A stretch of 64,000 nt of DNA from Podaxis mareebaensis (lineage: Eukaryota; Basidiomycota; Agaricomycetes; Agaricales; Agaricaceae). This document shows positions 22,443 to 33,800 of this stretch, piece after piece. The position numbers and the translations under genes are program-made. Where the stretch lies: positions 1 through 64,000 of the forward strand of contig JAEUWP010000006.1 of assembly GCA_018524725.1 (NCBI GenBank), read 5' to 3'. The number at the start of each line of letters is the position of its first letter. The stretch's first letter is position 1. The notes under the pieces are model-generated. The model made no database searches. It was not told where the DNA came from and saw nothing but the letters and a program-made list of their open reading frames with translations.

Positions 22443-24461
22443 ATGGCCGTACTCGAGTGGATTACACAAGCCATCGATTCGCACCCTCTACTTACGGCAA
22501 CAGTGTGTGCCGCGTTGTGTTTCTATATATACAATGAGTCCAAGGCAAGTCGCTGCGTCCTCGATCTCTACGAGCGTCTCACAGCTAGTCTCAGACTGAC
22601 TTGCGTCACATACCGGCCGTTGGATACTCGAATCCAGTCCTCTCGCTCATCGATGCATACGGCTATCACTCAGATGCTATAACCATTGTGCAAAGGGGTT
22701 ACGAAAAGGCGAGCCGGCTTGACTTTCTTCGCGGTCGTCGTGGCTGATTCCTCCCTAGTACAAGAACCAAGCTTTCAAAATTCCAAATTTCCGGAGGTGG
22801 ATCGTTTACTTGAATGGCGCCAAATACTTGGAAGAAATGCGGACGGTGCCTGAGGATGTTTTATCTTCTCGAGCTGTCGTTATCGAGGTAACCATGGGTA
22901 TTGGGATCGACAAGGGTGTAATGGGTGCTCATAGCCCGACAGGCAATGCAAACTGGCCTCATTCTTGGTCGCAATTTTGCTGAAAACCATTACCACGTGG
23001 CTATCATTCGGCACCAAATGACGAGGAAGGTACCCGAAATGCTACCCGAGATTCTTGACGAAGTCAGGAACTCTTTCGGAAGATTCATGCCCATGGAAAA
23101 CAGTATGCGACGTTGCAAGCTATTCTTGTCCGGCACCAAACAATGACCACCCATTTTCAGACTGGAAAGCTTATAACCCTAACGAAGTGATCCTAAGTAT
23201 TGTGTGCCAAAGCATCAATCGTATCTGCGTCGGAGCTCCTTACTGTGTGTTTGCCTTCACTTCCCTGGTTCAATCGCTTGATCGATGATATTGGAACATT
23301 ATTGACAGGTCGAGATGATGGACTGATTAAAACAAGCCTTGCTCTCTCCTACCATCTCCACATATCAGCCACCATCATCGCCGCGTTCCCTGAACTCCTT
23401 CAGCCGTAAGTACGTTCTTTTACCACAGAAACCATATCTTACCCCAACCTTACCTGTCCAGATACATTGTTCGCCTCGTCCCTGGGCTACGCAAGGAGAA
23501 GCGCAAATGGATCGAGCTTTTGGATCCAATTATTGAGGAGCGTAAACGACTCAGAGAGAAGGGAGGAGAGGAACCTGTGCGTCTTTCCTCTTACCTGGCT
23601 AGAGTTCCTGGCATTGGACGCCTTCAATAATAGATGGACATACTTACTTGGCTTTTGGATGGAGCGGATGCTTCTGAGCTGAGTAACGAAAACCTTGCTT
23701 TCCGCATCTTGTTGGTCAATCACGGGGCCTTGAGCACAACTACGCTAGTACGTGAAAGATGCAGGAATTATTCGCAGGCTATACTGAGCACTCGATTTTA
23801 AGATATCCGTTCATGTCTTATACCACCTGGCGAGCGAGCTCCATTATTTACCCCCTCTTCGGCAAGAGATGGAAGAGGCCATCGCAGAAGAAGGATGGAC
23901 CAAGGCGGCGCTGAGTAAGATGTACAAACTCGACAGTTTCATCAAGGAAACTATGAGGATGCATCCTATCAGTGTCGGTGAGTCCCAATCAGAAGACCCT
24001 CAATGTCGCGTTGAAGCGGTTATATAGGTCTTGCTGGCCACAAAGCTCTCCAAGATTATACCTTCAGTGATGGGACCGTCATTCCAAGGGGCACCACCGT
24101 GGTTGCTCCTGCAAATGCCATCCACTATGACGAGTCCCACTATCCAAATGCCCATGAATTCCAGGGGTTCCGGTTCATTGATCAAACGGATGATGGGAGT
24201 GGAAGTTCAAGACGATCGTTCGTGACCCTTACGCCAGAGTACCTGCCTTTCGGTCATGGAAATCATGCCTGCCCTGGAAGATTCTTCGCAGCTTCAAGCA
24301 TGAAGCTTATTTTGGCATATTTCCTCATCCATTACGACTTCATGCTGGAAAATGACGCAAATTCCTCAACTGGAGGGAAACACCCAGATGACTTCCTCAT
24401 GGGTGGACTGCGAATGCCAAATCGACATGCACGTCTTTTGATTCGCAAGAGGCAAACATAG
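22443..24461 (+). CDS. cytochrome P450 monooxygenase (kaurene-oxidase-like)
   Basis: Ten exons (22443-22544, 22595-22708, 22759-22887, 22943-23102, 23161-23244, 23309-23405, 23462-23576, 23634-23747, 23803-23977, 24028-24461) give 507 residues. An N-terminal hydrophobic anchor ([15 protein letters not shown]) is followed by [12 protein letters not shown] and VGAPYCRDD. The I-helix region is [10 protein letters not shown], the K-helix has KETMR, and the heme loop is [10 protein letters not shown]. The pattern resembles fungal P450s related to ent-kaurene oxidase, which attach to the ER and act in terpenoid or other secondary metabolism; the substrate is unknown. Two of nine introns are GC-AG (donors gcaagt at 22,545 and gcgagc at 22,709). 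All key residues are intact. Confidence 0.92.
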
Positions 24462-25415
24462 GTATTATGCACGATTCTTGTTTCGTGCGAGATTGCCAAA
24501 CACGACCGTGTCTTCAAGTCCATTTGTATGTACTAGTACAGTTGAGTATAGCATCTGCCCCAATATAGGCATAGGCTAGGGTTTTGGTGGAAGAAAAAAC
24601 AGTATGTGATATTTGATGGGTTAGGTTGGCAAAGATCAAGTTTCTGTGTCCGAATTCCAATAAAGCCCGGCATGAAGCGAGCACTTGGGTATACTTGGCC
24701 TTTCGATGTTCACCTCCCACAACTGCTACTCAATGCATATGGTCTGCTTCTGAGAGAGTCCTTCATTACTCGGAGAATAAGGTGGAAGCACTTGAGTAAT
24801 ACTTCGAGGATAACTCAAACGGCTGAGCAAATTTCCTGTTGCGAGGCTGCGAAGCCTAATCCGGAACGTCTCCTTAAGAGATGACGCAGTGAGAAAAGGA
24901 TCTCGATTCTTAATTTCCTTTCAAGATGGAAGCCTACCAAAAAACGGGTGCGCCGTTGGGCATCCTGGTATCTTTACACGGAGTCGTGCTAATAAGTGAA
25001 GTTGCCTATCTTACTCGAAGGTCTATCAAACCATATCTGTCTACAACTCACGGTCTGCGGAGTCCGACATGGGTGATATCTATAGGTTGTTTTTTTATGA
25101 CAGCTGTCTCTCCGAGAGTTTTACAAATGCTCGGGCGTCCTCCCAACTGAACCCGCCTGCAGAGCCAGGTTTATTAAAAAGAGTTAGATTATTGTTATGC
25201 CTTCCGAAGCGTTTCAGTGGAAAAAGGTTAACGGAAAGGACTGAAGATTCTCCTAACTCGGGCTAATCACAACATAAAGTTTGATTTCTAGACGTTACGA
25301 ACATGCTCAGTTTCTATGGAGAAAAGAAAGACGCAGTATAAAAGGTTTTTGAGTATTGCCTGTCGTCTCTCCTTTGTTTCAATCCTCTCAACATTCCAGA
25401 TACATCAAAGACGCA
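24462..25415 (+). other. intergenic with a 74-codon ORF of unknown nature
   Basis: At 24,926-25,150 an ATG opens a 74-codon frame with two hydrophobic stretches (GILVSLHGVVLISEVAYL and WVISIGCFFMTAV). It could be a small membrane protein, the first exon of a lost gene, or chance. I see no downstream exon and no family. The rest of the spacer is featureless apart from the H2A promoter. Confidence 0.3.
25337..25344 (+). promoter_or_regulatory. TATA box of the H2A-like gene
   Basis: A perfect TATAAAAG lies 72 bases before the ATG at 25,416, a normal distance for a fungal core promoter. It supports transcription of the downstream histone-like gene from its own promoter. Confidence 0.55.
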
Positions 25416-26086
25416 ATGAAACACGCGCACGGCCTCGGGCGGGGAAAGGGGTAATTTCTCTTCCACATAATGGCTTTGATACACCACAGCTGACCTCAAC
25501 TCTGTCCAGCGGAAAGGTAACCACCGCCGAAATGAGCCTCAGAGAAGGCGAAGCCTTGAAAAGACAGAGTTGGTCGAAGAGACTTGGATTGCAGTTCCCC
25601 GTTGCTCGTGTGAAGAAGACAATGCGCAAGTTCCTGACGCACGAGCAGAAGCATGTCAAATTATCAGCTGCAGGTGAGTTCAGGCAAGGTTTGATAGGAC
25701 AGCACAGATTTTCACAGTAATCGGTTGCCATGTCGCAGTATACCTAACGGCTGTCCTGGAATATTTGATGGCAGAGATGCTTGAAGCTGCGGGTAATACA
25801 ACCAGAGAGACCGGAAAGCGTCGCATATTGCCACGGTATATTTTCCTTGCTGTTAAGAAAGATCGCGAGTGAGTGCCAAGGTGTTGTGATACGGCTTGAC
25901 ATAGGCTAAAGAAGGAATAACAGATTGGACGCAATCTTGCAAAATGTTACTTTTGCTGAAAGTGGTGTCGGTACGTATTGTGGTGAATCGTGATCTTATA
26001 GTGGACCGCTTACTAACTTGGCTCGGAATGCATGTGTAGAACCTTTCATACACGCAAAACTGCTGCCAGTGGAGGTGCCACCTTAG
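25416..26086 (+). CDS. highly divergent histone H2A / H2A.Z-like variant
   Basis: Five short exons (25416-25450, 25510-25673, 25739-25868, 25924-25970, 26040-26086) give 140 residues. The tail keeps GRGKGGK and the fold start keeps GLQFPVARV. The alpha-2 helix reads [20 protein letters not shown], followed by ILPRYI, ELDAIL and a docking end [12 protein letters not shown]. The acidic-patch glutamates of alpha-2 are present. Where canonical H2A has D-E-E before L, this reads D-R-E, so one patch acid is replaced by arginine. The stretch between FPV and VYL is 24 residues, longer than in canonical H2A (21) or H2A.Z (22 in the human protein). YLTAVLEYL and ELD lean to H2A.Z. No SQE tail is present. 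All five exons join in frame and each conserves a family block, so this looks functional. An HDAC gene follows on the same strand. Confidence 0.82.
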
Positions 26087-26432
26087 GAAGTGTCTGTTGT
26101 AGACGGTGCCTATTGAATGCAACATTTATTCTCATTCGTTGTTAAGAATAGTAATAGGAAACCATTGAAAGCCCCCTTAGTCTTGGCTGGACTTCCCAGC
26201 GTGTTGCCACCATTACGTTTACAGCTTTAGTGGGTCCTCAGATAGTCAGCCACAGAAAGAAAAACGAAATGTGGAGGCTGACGCTGAATATGCCCACTCA
26301 GGTAGTCCGCGGTCCACTGTTTCTGTTGGAGGATGATGAACTGAAGTGAACGAAGTTCTGAGGGCTTGTAAGCCAAACACATACAAATCCATCCCTATCC
26401 TCCAACCTTCCAACTGACATTATTCAAGGATC

Positions 26433-28043
26433 ATGGCCTCGACAGAAAAGAAGGACGTGGCATATATTGTGTCAGCAGAATTAATCAAGGTGCTTGAATC
26501 TATGTATTGTATATGTATGCCATTCACCTTCTCCAAGGTTGCCTCTCTCCTTCCTTCGAATAAGAAACGGTCACTTGTAGTCCACGGCCTCGTCAAATCA
26601 CTTGGTCTCTTGGAACCCAACTTCTCAGTTACGCGAAAAGCTCAGACGTACACACCTCGAAGAGCGACGCGTCAGGATCTTGCAACGTATCATACGCCAA
26701 GTTATTTGGATTTCGTTCTCAATCCTTTGAACTCGAGTGCACGCGATGGCGGTGGCAGCGACGTACAGATCTACCCCGAACTGGAAGCCCTGAAGATAGA
26801 ATATGGCCTTGAAGATGTATGTTATGGTTTCTCAGACTCTAACGCGTTCTCAAAGGTGTTGATGAGCCCAGCTAGGATTGTCCTCCGTTTCCTGGGTTAC
26901 CTGATTACGTGCAGCTCATTGCTGGCGCAACACTCACGGCTGTAGATGCACTGAAATATGGTATTAGTGACATTGCGATTAACTGGGACGGTGGGAGGTT
27001 CAAGCTTCACCCTCTCCGCGGTCACGGATGTACTCATCTGGTTGTCCGTTCAGGCATCACGCGTCCAAATCGCGTGCATCTGGTTTCTGCTATGTAGCAG
27101 ATTGTGTCCTCGCAATACTAGCGCTCAAAACCATTCCTCGCTCACCTTCATTCCAGCTGCAAGATGGACTGACGAAACCACTCCCCCGGGTCTTTTATCT
27201 CGATTTGGACCTTCACTTTTCGGATGTCGTTTCGTCAGCTTTTCCATCGTTTACGGCGTCCGGTGCTCCTCGTTTGTTGGTGCGCTTCCCCAGAACAAGA
27301 TTCAGCGCATAGCCCAATATTCTGACGATAACCTTGACTCCAGACCCTCAGCATCCACCACACCTCGCCGGGCTTCTTTCCTCCCTCTCCTCGTGCAAAA
27401 CTCCCAGACCCATCCGCCCTTCGTTTTGATCCATTCAGTCTGAGCATACCTCTGCGTGAAGGCGCATCCAATCAAACCTATATGGCCATATGGGGCATCG
27501 TAGAAGAGCTGAAGGACGTCGTGCAGCCAGATTACGTTATCGTGCAGTGTGGCACGGACGGCTTAGCTGGGGACCCCTGTGCGACGTTCAACTGGTCGCT
27601 GAGCGGAGAAGGCTCCCTTGGTTGGTGTCTTTCACGAATACTTAACGACTGGAAAGGCAAGAAGCTGCTCTTAGGGGGCGGAGGGTATAATTCAGCTAAT
27701 GCTGCACGGGCATGGGCTTACATTACTTCTGTCGCGGTACGCCCTGGTGGTGTATTTCGTAATGCACGTAGCTGAAATGGCCTGTGTAGTTAGGGAACCC
27801 TCTGGATGTGGAGATTGACATACCTGACCACCCTGGATTCCCGCTCTATGCTCCGTCTTTTACAGTAAGTCGATTATTGGATACCTTGTTACAATTGTCA
27901 TCCGTGACATTCACGATACCTCACAGTTGGATGTACCGGCTGGCAATATGCGCGATCAAAATACTCCCGAATATTTAGAGGATATCAAGAACTGCTTCAG
28001 CAAGGTGATTCCCCTGGTTCGTCAGAGGATGGGCGTAGAGTGA
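26433..28043 (+). CDS. class I histone deacetylase (Hos1/HDAC8-like)
   Basis: Seven exons (26433-26489, 26538-26816, 26876-26997, 27054-27279, 27344-27736, 27790-27864, 27927-28043) give 422 residues. Catalytic features are the His pair in [23 protein letters not shown], the metal ligands in [32 protein letters not shown] and the catalytic Tyr in GGGGYN. The protein ends [15 protein letters not shown]...RMGVE. It removes acetyl groups from histone tails in the nucleus. The usual HHGD after the metal-binding Asp is HFSD here, as I recall for Hos1-type relatives. An apparent frameshift near 27,300 disappears once the 64-nt intron 27,280-27,343 is removed. From intron 5 onward a decayed copy exists at 53,356. 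Confidence 0.92.
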
Positions 28044-29310
28044 AGTAGGGGCCTTCTCTCTTTGTATGCAATGATGTTTTCAAATATCCAGGAAAGACCC
28101 GGCTGGCGCGCCCGCCACTTATGTTCAGTGTCATGAGATTGCAACCTCAGGAAATGTCCCTAAAGGCTCTGTAACATACTGGCCAACTACTCCTTTCCTC
28201 AATGGAATGTACAAAACTTCGCCACTCCGCAACCCACCCTGCCCAGAAACAATCAACTTCCCGCAAGCGGAGCCTAAAGCGCAGTATCATTTGTTGTGAC
28301 GAAATCCACACGTGAAAAGTTAAATAAGGCATCGTAACCGAACATAGTAGCTTGCAATCCATCGCTTCATCGTCGGCTTTTGAACCCCCAACTGGAAGCA
28401 CCGGCCTGCGAGGACCTAGTTGGGTCCGAAGATTTCTTCACGTATTGTGGCAGAACAGGGATCCTTGATAGAATGACAGTAGGCTGGACGAAGAATCTTT
28501 TGGAGCCATCGCTTTAAAAAATGGTAAGATAAAAACCGATTATGCAACGCGTACAACCTACCTGATCCTCCGATCAGCACCTCAGCGCCCCTCATCCTTT
28601 GCGTTGTTGATATAGCTAGGGATAGTGTGGTATGCCCGTCCGACCGCTGCGACGCTTGATGTCAGCCAACCTTCATAACTACCAATAGTGGATACATATG
28701 CATAACAGGCGGGGGCGAGCCGACTTTGATCTTGGCAGTTTCCTCGAGGAGCTGAGATTTGCAGTCATTTTACTAGGTGATTTGGAAACGTGGGGCAGAG
28801 TATCTCCGGCTTATACGGTGATAAACATCATTAACTCACAAGCGCCAGCCAGAATTTTCTTACCTTGTTACCAGAACGCCTCCCCTCGTACACTCTACAG
28901 CACGGCGTTTTTGAGCTCTACCGGATGGTGAATGTTATACTAACCCATACCTTCAACGATCCTGGGGTAATCCTTGTATGCGTCCAAGTAGGAAGCGATG
29001 TCCTTCCAGAGTGACTTTTAGCCTGGAGAGCGCCATCTACGCTTTTGCGACGGTCCCTGATGTTCCTTCATGGACTCTGTGCAAGTGGCGGACACGGTTG
29101 TACGGTAGAGATTGTTTCTGGGTGTTGTTTGTTCTGACCTGTTTTAATGATGGGGTCAACATTGATCAACGATCGTGATCGTGTGATTACTCGCCTCTTG
29201 AGTGTTTATAACGCAAGGGACCTCGAAGAGCAACTGGTTCTGCATCTCAGCTAAGGTTGCTTGCAATGCCGCGCGTCCTACAGACCCAGGCACGTACGTA
29301 CGCTATTCGA
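27742..29310 (+). repeat. segmental duplication, copy A (HDAC 3' end + P5CDH relic)
   Basis: From inside HDAC intron 5 to the start of the P5C dehydrogenase relic, this stretch aligns in the same orientation with 53,356-55,345. Copy A keeps its CpG sites and an intact HDAC end. Each copy lacks a different internal part of the dehydrogenase gene. Confidence 0.85.
28400..29275 (-). pseudogene. PUT2: relic of delta-1-pyrroline-5-carboxylate dehydrogenase
   Basis: The minus strand retains ordered fragments of this proline-catabolic aldehyde dehydrogenase. They are an N-terminal exon (ALQATLAEMQNQLLFEVPCV), SLWKDIASYLDAYKDYPRIVE, a worn QSVRGEAF stretch, KIKVGSP, GAEVLIGGSG and SDGSKRFFVQPTVIL. 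After the last, a one-base loss shifts the frame. The middle of the gene, from the PWSD/GKY exon to the FNF/nucleotide-binding region, is deleted: the N-terminal exon lies only about 240 bases from the LWKD exon. The enzyme normally makes glutamate in mitochondria. This copy cannot. It is convergent with the HDAC gene. Confidence 0.75.
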
Positions 29311-30894
29311 CTTGATGAGCAACGATCTGCCACGACATGCAAGCACCACATACCATAGGCTTATTGTTGATGGGAGGGGGCTCTGAACGTCGCGAGTTGG
29401 GAGTTAGCCACGATAATGATAAGGAAGGGTGAAGGATTGGTCGGAGATGCGACGATTCAACCGGTCTTATATTGTCCTCAAGCCAAGAAAGCTATCATCG
29501 ACGACCTTATAAAGCCATGCAGACAATGCAACGTCCTCCAACCGTTCCAGGAGCTGAAAGTACGCAGAAAGCTCAGCAAGGATATTCCATCGCTTATACT
29601 CCATATCGCCAAGGCGTTGGCATTGACCGGCGGGCATCTCGCGGTGTGGCAGGCCAAGAAGACAGCGTTAATATTTATTCTCTAGAAAGGTCGTTGACTT
29701 CCTGAGAGACGATCGGGGGTGCTGAAGGAACAGATCCCATTGTTGGCGTGGGCGCTTTCACATGACTTAGAGTCTCCGAGCGTGACCTGTGGTGGTTTCC
29801 GAGTTCAACGTTCAGTAATAACCGAAAAATGAATCAACAAAGGGGGAATGAAAGTTCCTGAAGAGGTTTTAAGGTTGGGAAAGAGAACACACCTTTTTGC
29901 GGCCCGCTGCCTTGCGCTGTTAGGGTGTGACGTGTGTCGTTGCTGCCTCATTGTTGGGGTGGAGGGACCCAGTTTCACGCAATGAGCCTCAGAATGGGGT
30001 GTGAGCGCTGGCGATAGTCCGGGGAATGGGGGGGTGTGGAGGTCGGGACGGAGGCATTGGTGAGCGCGTCCGTAGAATGCTGAGGTCGTCGGAAGACGCT
30101 CGGTAATAGCTTCCCGGGGATTCTGTAATCAAGTACAGGAGCGAGGGATGGTTTGGCGAGATATAAATCAGCGTTGAGCACGGGAATGATTATGGCAGAC
30201 GGCGAGGAACGAGTAATCGAAGTGTGGACATGGCCGGAATCACGCCGGAATCATGCCACGACGACTTTTGAACGAAAGTAAAATTAGGTGGTTACGCACC
30301 ATCGTTGTTGAGAAAGCAACCCAGACAATATCCCAAACTGACCGGCACTTCAGTGGCTTCACCCAAACACCCTGAAAGACCCTTCCAAATACACCGTGTT
30401 GGAAGCGATCGAGAAATGCGGCTGGGGGAAAAGGAAGTGCGGGATCTGCACTCGAAGGATCTCGATCTCTGGAGGGGATAGTATGGGTTCGGATGCATGA
30501 AGGGGGCTGGGTAGCGAAATGGAGTGACAAATATGGTATGTATAGCTGCGAAGGATGGCGGTGCTGATATGAATTTGGAGGTGGCTGAGCCATATGGAAT
30601 GTGTGTGTTGCGGAGTGGAGGTGGTGGTACGGTGAATGGATTGGCATATGCTAGAAGTGCGAGCCTGGGCCAGGAGTAGAAGAGCAGAATAGCGACGAAA
30701 GTGGAAAGGACAACAAGCGTAGGTGATAAGCACCAAGGTATGTGTGTGACATTGACAGGGAAGGATGTTTGAGAACTAGCGCTACCCTAATGCATCGAGG
30801 CCAACACGTGATAGTCCTGACTATTCTCACAGCTATCCTGCTTTGTTCGTTGACCACTATCGATCGTACACTCTTCCCGCACCTATCGTTTCCA
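29311..30894. other. intergenic; includes a block repeated inverted at 55,340-55,545
   Basis: No convincing gene. The stretch 29,912-30,195 (plus) aligns with 55,545-55,340 (minus); shared landmarks are GCTGCCTCATTGTTGGG, GGTGGAGGGACCCA and GGGATGGTTTGGC. The remainder is the 5' flank of the NACHT-WD40 gene. Overlapping minus-strand frames at 30,240-30,920 show no family and look accidental. Confidence 0.5.
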
Positions 30895-33800
30895 ATGCCC
30901 ATTTTTTCGAAATTCTTCAAAGAGGGAAAGCAAGATACGTCGGCCCAACCTCTGCGAGATCCAGAGCGTCGCGCTATCTCTGCACTCGCTAGAAGCAGCT
31001 TGGCTCTCGGGACTCTTATAGCTCCTGTACTTACGATCCCTCAGGCTCTCCGAAGTGTCCAAACCCCAGCACCACCCGCCGGTGACGAATATCAGGATGC
31101 CGTCCGGGCTCCGACCGCGCAGAAAAACCGGCTAAAGTGGTTTGGGAAATTGAAGGCAGGAGGCGGCACTATCCTTCATGGATTGGCGGTCGTAGCAGCA
31201 GGACTCGAGGATTGTTCGGATCTTTGCCCACCCCTGAAAACCGCTGCCGCAGCGTTCTTGACACTTCACAAAATCTTTGATGTGCGCAATCTATTTCTAT
31301 CGTATTAACGTTGTTAAATTTCGATCGGCAGGGTGTTTCCACAAATATGGAGGAGCTAATAGAGCTCGAAAAAAGATCGAAAGCTATCCTATCATTGGTC
31401 CAAAGGTACAAGGAAGAAGGAGGATTAAATGTACTTGAAGAGAGAATCCGAAGTTTCTCCACGTGCGTATTGACCTCTCTTTCCTGCTTTCGTATCTTAA
31501 TTCCTCTTCGGCGGTCTCACAGGGCTATCGAGAGCTTGGTTAAAACCATCCAGCACTTGCGAGATCGACCTTTGGTGACCCGCATTGCCGAAGTTTCGAA
31601 GGATCCCGGGATGGTACAGAGGACGCTGAGGAGCCTCAACACTGCTTGTGATCTCTTCCTGGTAGGCGTTCAAACTGCGGATCGTGCTCCTGCATGGTGC
31701 TCATTGCATTCCACAGATCGATATGCAACTCCACGCCAATGTAACCGTACAGAACACGTCACAAGTAAGTGATTCGCGCCTGAGGAAGCGCTCTCAGCCT
31801 CATATATCCCACCGACAGATGCCGAAGTCCGGTAGGCTGCTTCTTAAGAGTCGACAGCTTGGGATGAAATGTTGAATTCGCTTTTCCCGAAGGACACAAT
31901 CAAGGAATGTTCGAGGGTGCACACCACTTTGTGATCAATCACCCCATGATGGTCGAACATCAACACATACACACACACGTAAGTGATTTCGCGCCTGAGG
32001 AAGCAATTCTCAGCCTCATATATTCCGTTAATAGATGTCGAAGCCTGGTAAGCTGCTCCTTGAGTATGGCAGCTTGGGATTCTCATGTCATTATAGGTTT
32101 GATTGACAAACTTCATACCGAGGGCGCTTCATATAAAACCCGGCGCTCTGCCTATGGTGATCCCACAGGATGCATGCCCGGCACACGCGTCAACGTCCTT
32201 GAAAAGCTGGAAGCCCAAGCTTGTGACGAGCAGGGTGTTAAGGTGCATTGGCTTGCAGGGATGGCAGGCATCGGGAAGTCGACGATCGCGCAGTCGCTGT
32301 GCGAGCTCTTGTACCAACGGCAGATGCTTGGGGCGAGTTTCTTTTGCTCTCGAGCCTCAGAGAAGGCCAGTACCCCGCGCGCCATCATCCCGGGTGTCGC
32401 ATACGGCCTTGCCAAGGGTTCACCTGCTTTCAACTCAGAACTCGTGAAAGCCGTCGGGCAGGACCGGGATTTGATGGAGTTGAATGACGTGCGGGAGCAG
32501 TTCAAAAAGCTCATCGTTGACCCATTGCGGACTGTCGTCAATGGCCGGGTCAGGGTTTACAAAGTTGTCGTCATCGATGCCCTCGACGAATGCACAGACC
32601 CTAACCTCGTCTATCAACTAATCCGGGTCATTCTCAATGCTCCATCGGACCTTCCCCTCAAATTCTTTCTTGTCAGCCGAGTCGACAATCTCATTTCTTC
32701 CGCCTTCGGTTCCTTGCCGGGTTCCCATGAGACTTTCATGCTCCACGACATCGAGAAAGATGTAGTGGAGAACGACATTCGGTTGTATATGACGCAATCA
32801 CTAGCCGAGATAAAGAAGATCTGGAATCCTCTCGGAGAGGATGGGTGGCCTCCAGAACATGAACTGTCTCAAATTGTCAAGGACTCTGGGAAGCTTTTCA
32901 GCTACGCATCAACGGCCCAGCGCTATATTCGAGAAGGCGAGCACAATTATAAAGAGCGCCTCACGTTATTGGCAAAGCCCACAAAGAGTCGGGAACAAAC
33001 TTCCGCTATCGATGCGCTCTACTCAGATATTGTCACCCACGCCTGTGTTCATCGTGAAGAAGGAGAATTGTCACAGATGAAGATCCTCGTCTCATTCGTT
33101 ATATTCCTACGACATCCATTATCACTCAAAGCCCTTTCTGCGCTGTCAAAGATACAGGAGCCGAAGAGGCACTTATCGCGACTCAGCTCTGTCATTCACA
33201 TTCCCCGTGAAGAAGACGGCCCCGTCACCGCATTTCATGCATCCTTCCCGGAATTCCTTGTAGACCCGAAGCGCTGCCGACCGAAATGTGCCTCCACATT
33301 CACCCCTCTTCTTCCCGCGGATGGTCACGCAGAACTTGCGCTCAAATGCCTCGAGCTCATGAACGGGTCGCTCAAGTATAACATCTGTGAGGTCCCCGAG
33401 GAATTGATCATCTCGCGTATGGACAAAACTAACCCGCCTGACGGTGCCAGCAAAATCCCCGAGGCACTCAAATACGCGTGCATTTACTGGGCCACCCATT
33501 TGGGTGAGGTTCAGGACTCAAGCATGCCAGCCATCACATCCGTTATCAATGCTCTGCGTATCTTCCTGAAAACTCGCCTTTTGCATTGGATGGAGTGTTT
33601 GAGTGTAATTGGTGAACTGAGGACAGGGGTTAAGTCGCTTCTCAGTGCAAGCGGCGCTCTCTCAGTAAGCATTAATCACGAGAAAGCAAAGTTCAAGTGC
33701 TGACGTCATGGCAGCATATCCAAACCACGGGTGGTGAAGATCTGCGACCGCTCGTTGATGATGCCTGTCGATTTCTGCGGATGGGTTTCGAGTGCATTCA

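Noticed and set aside
27230..27350. Apparent frameshift and stop in the HDAC catalytic domain
   Set aside because: Removing a 64-nt GT-AG intron (27,280-27,343) joins RLL to [13 protein letters not shown] in frame, as in the family.
30240..30920. Overlapping minus-strand frames upstream of the NLR gene
   Set aside because: Low-complexity His/Pro/Ser text without motifs or splice logic; more likely promoter sequence.
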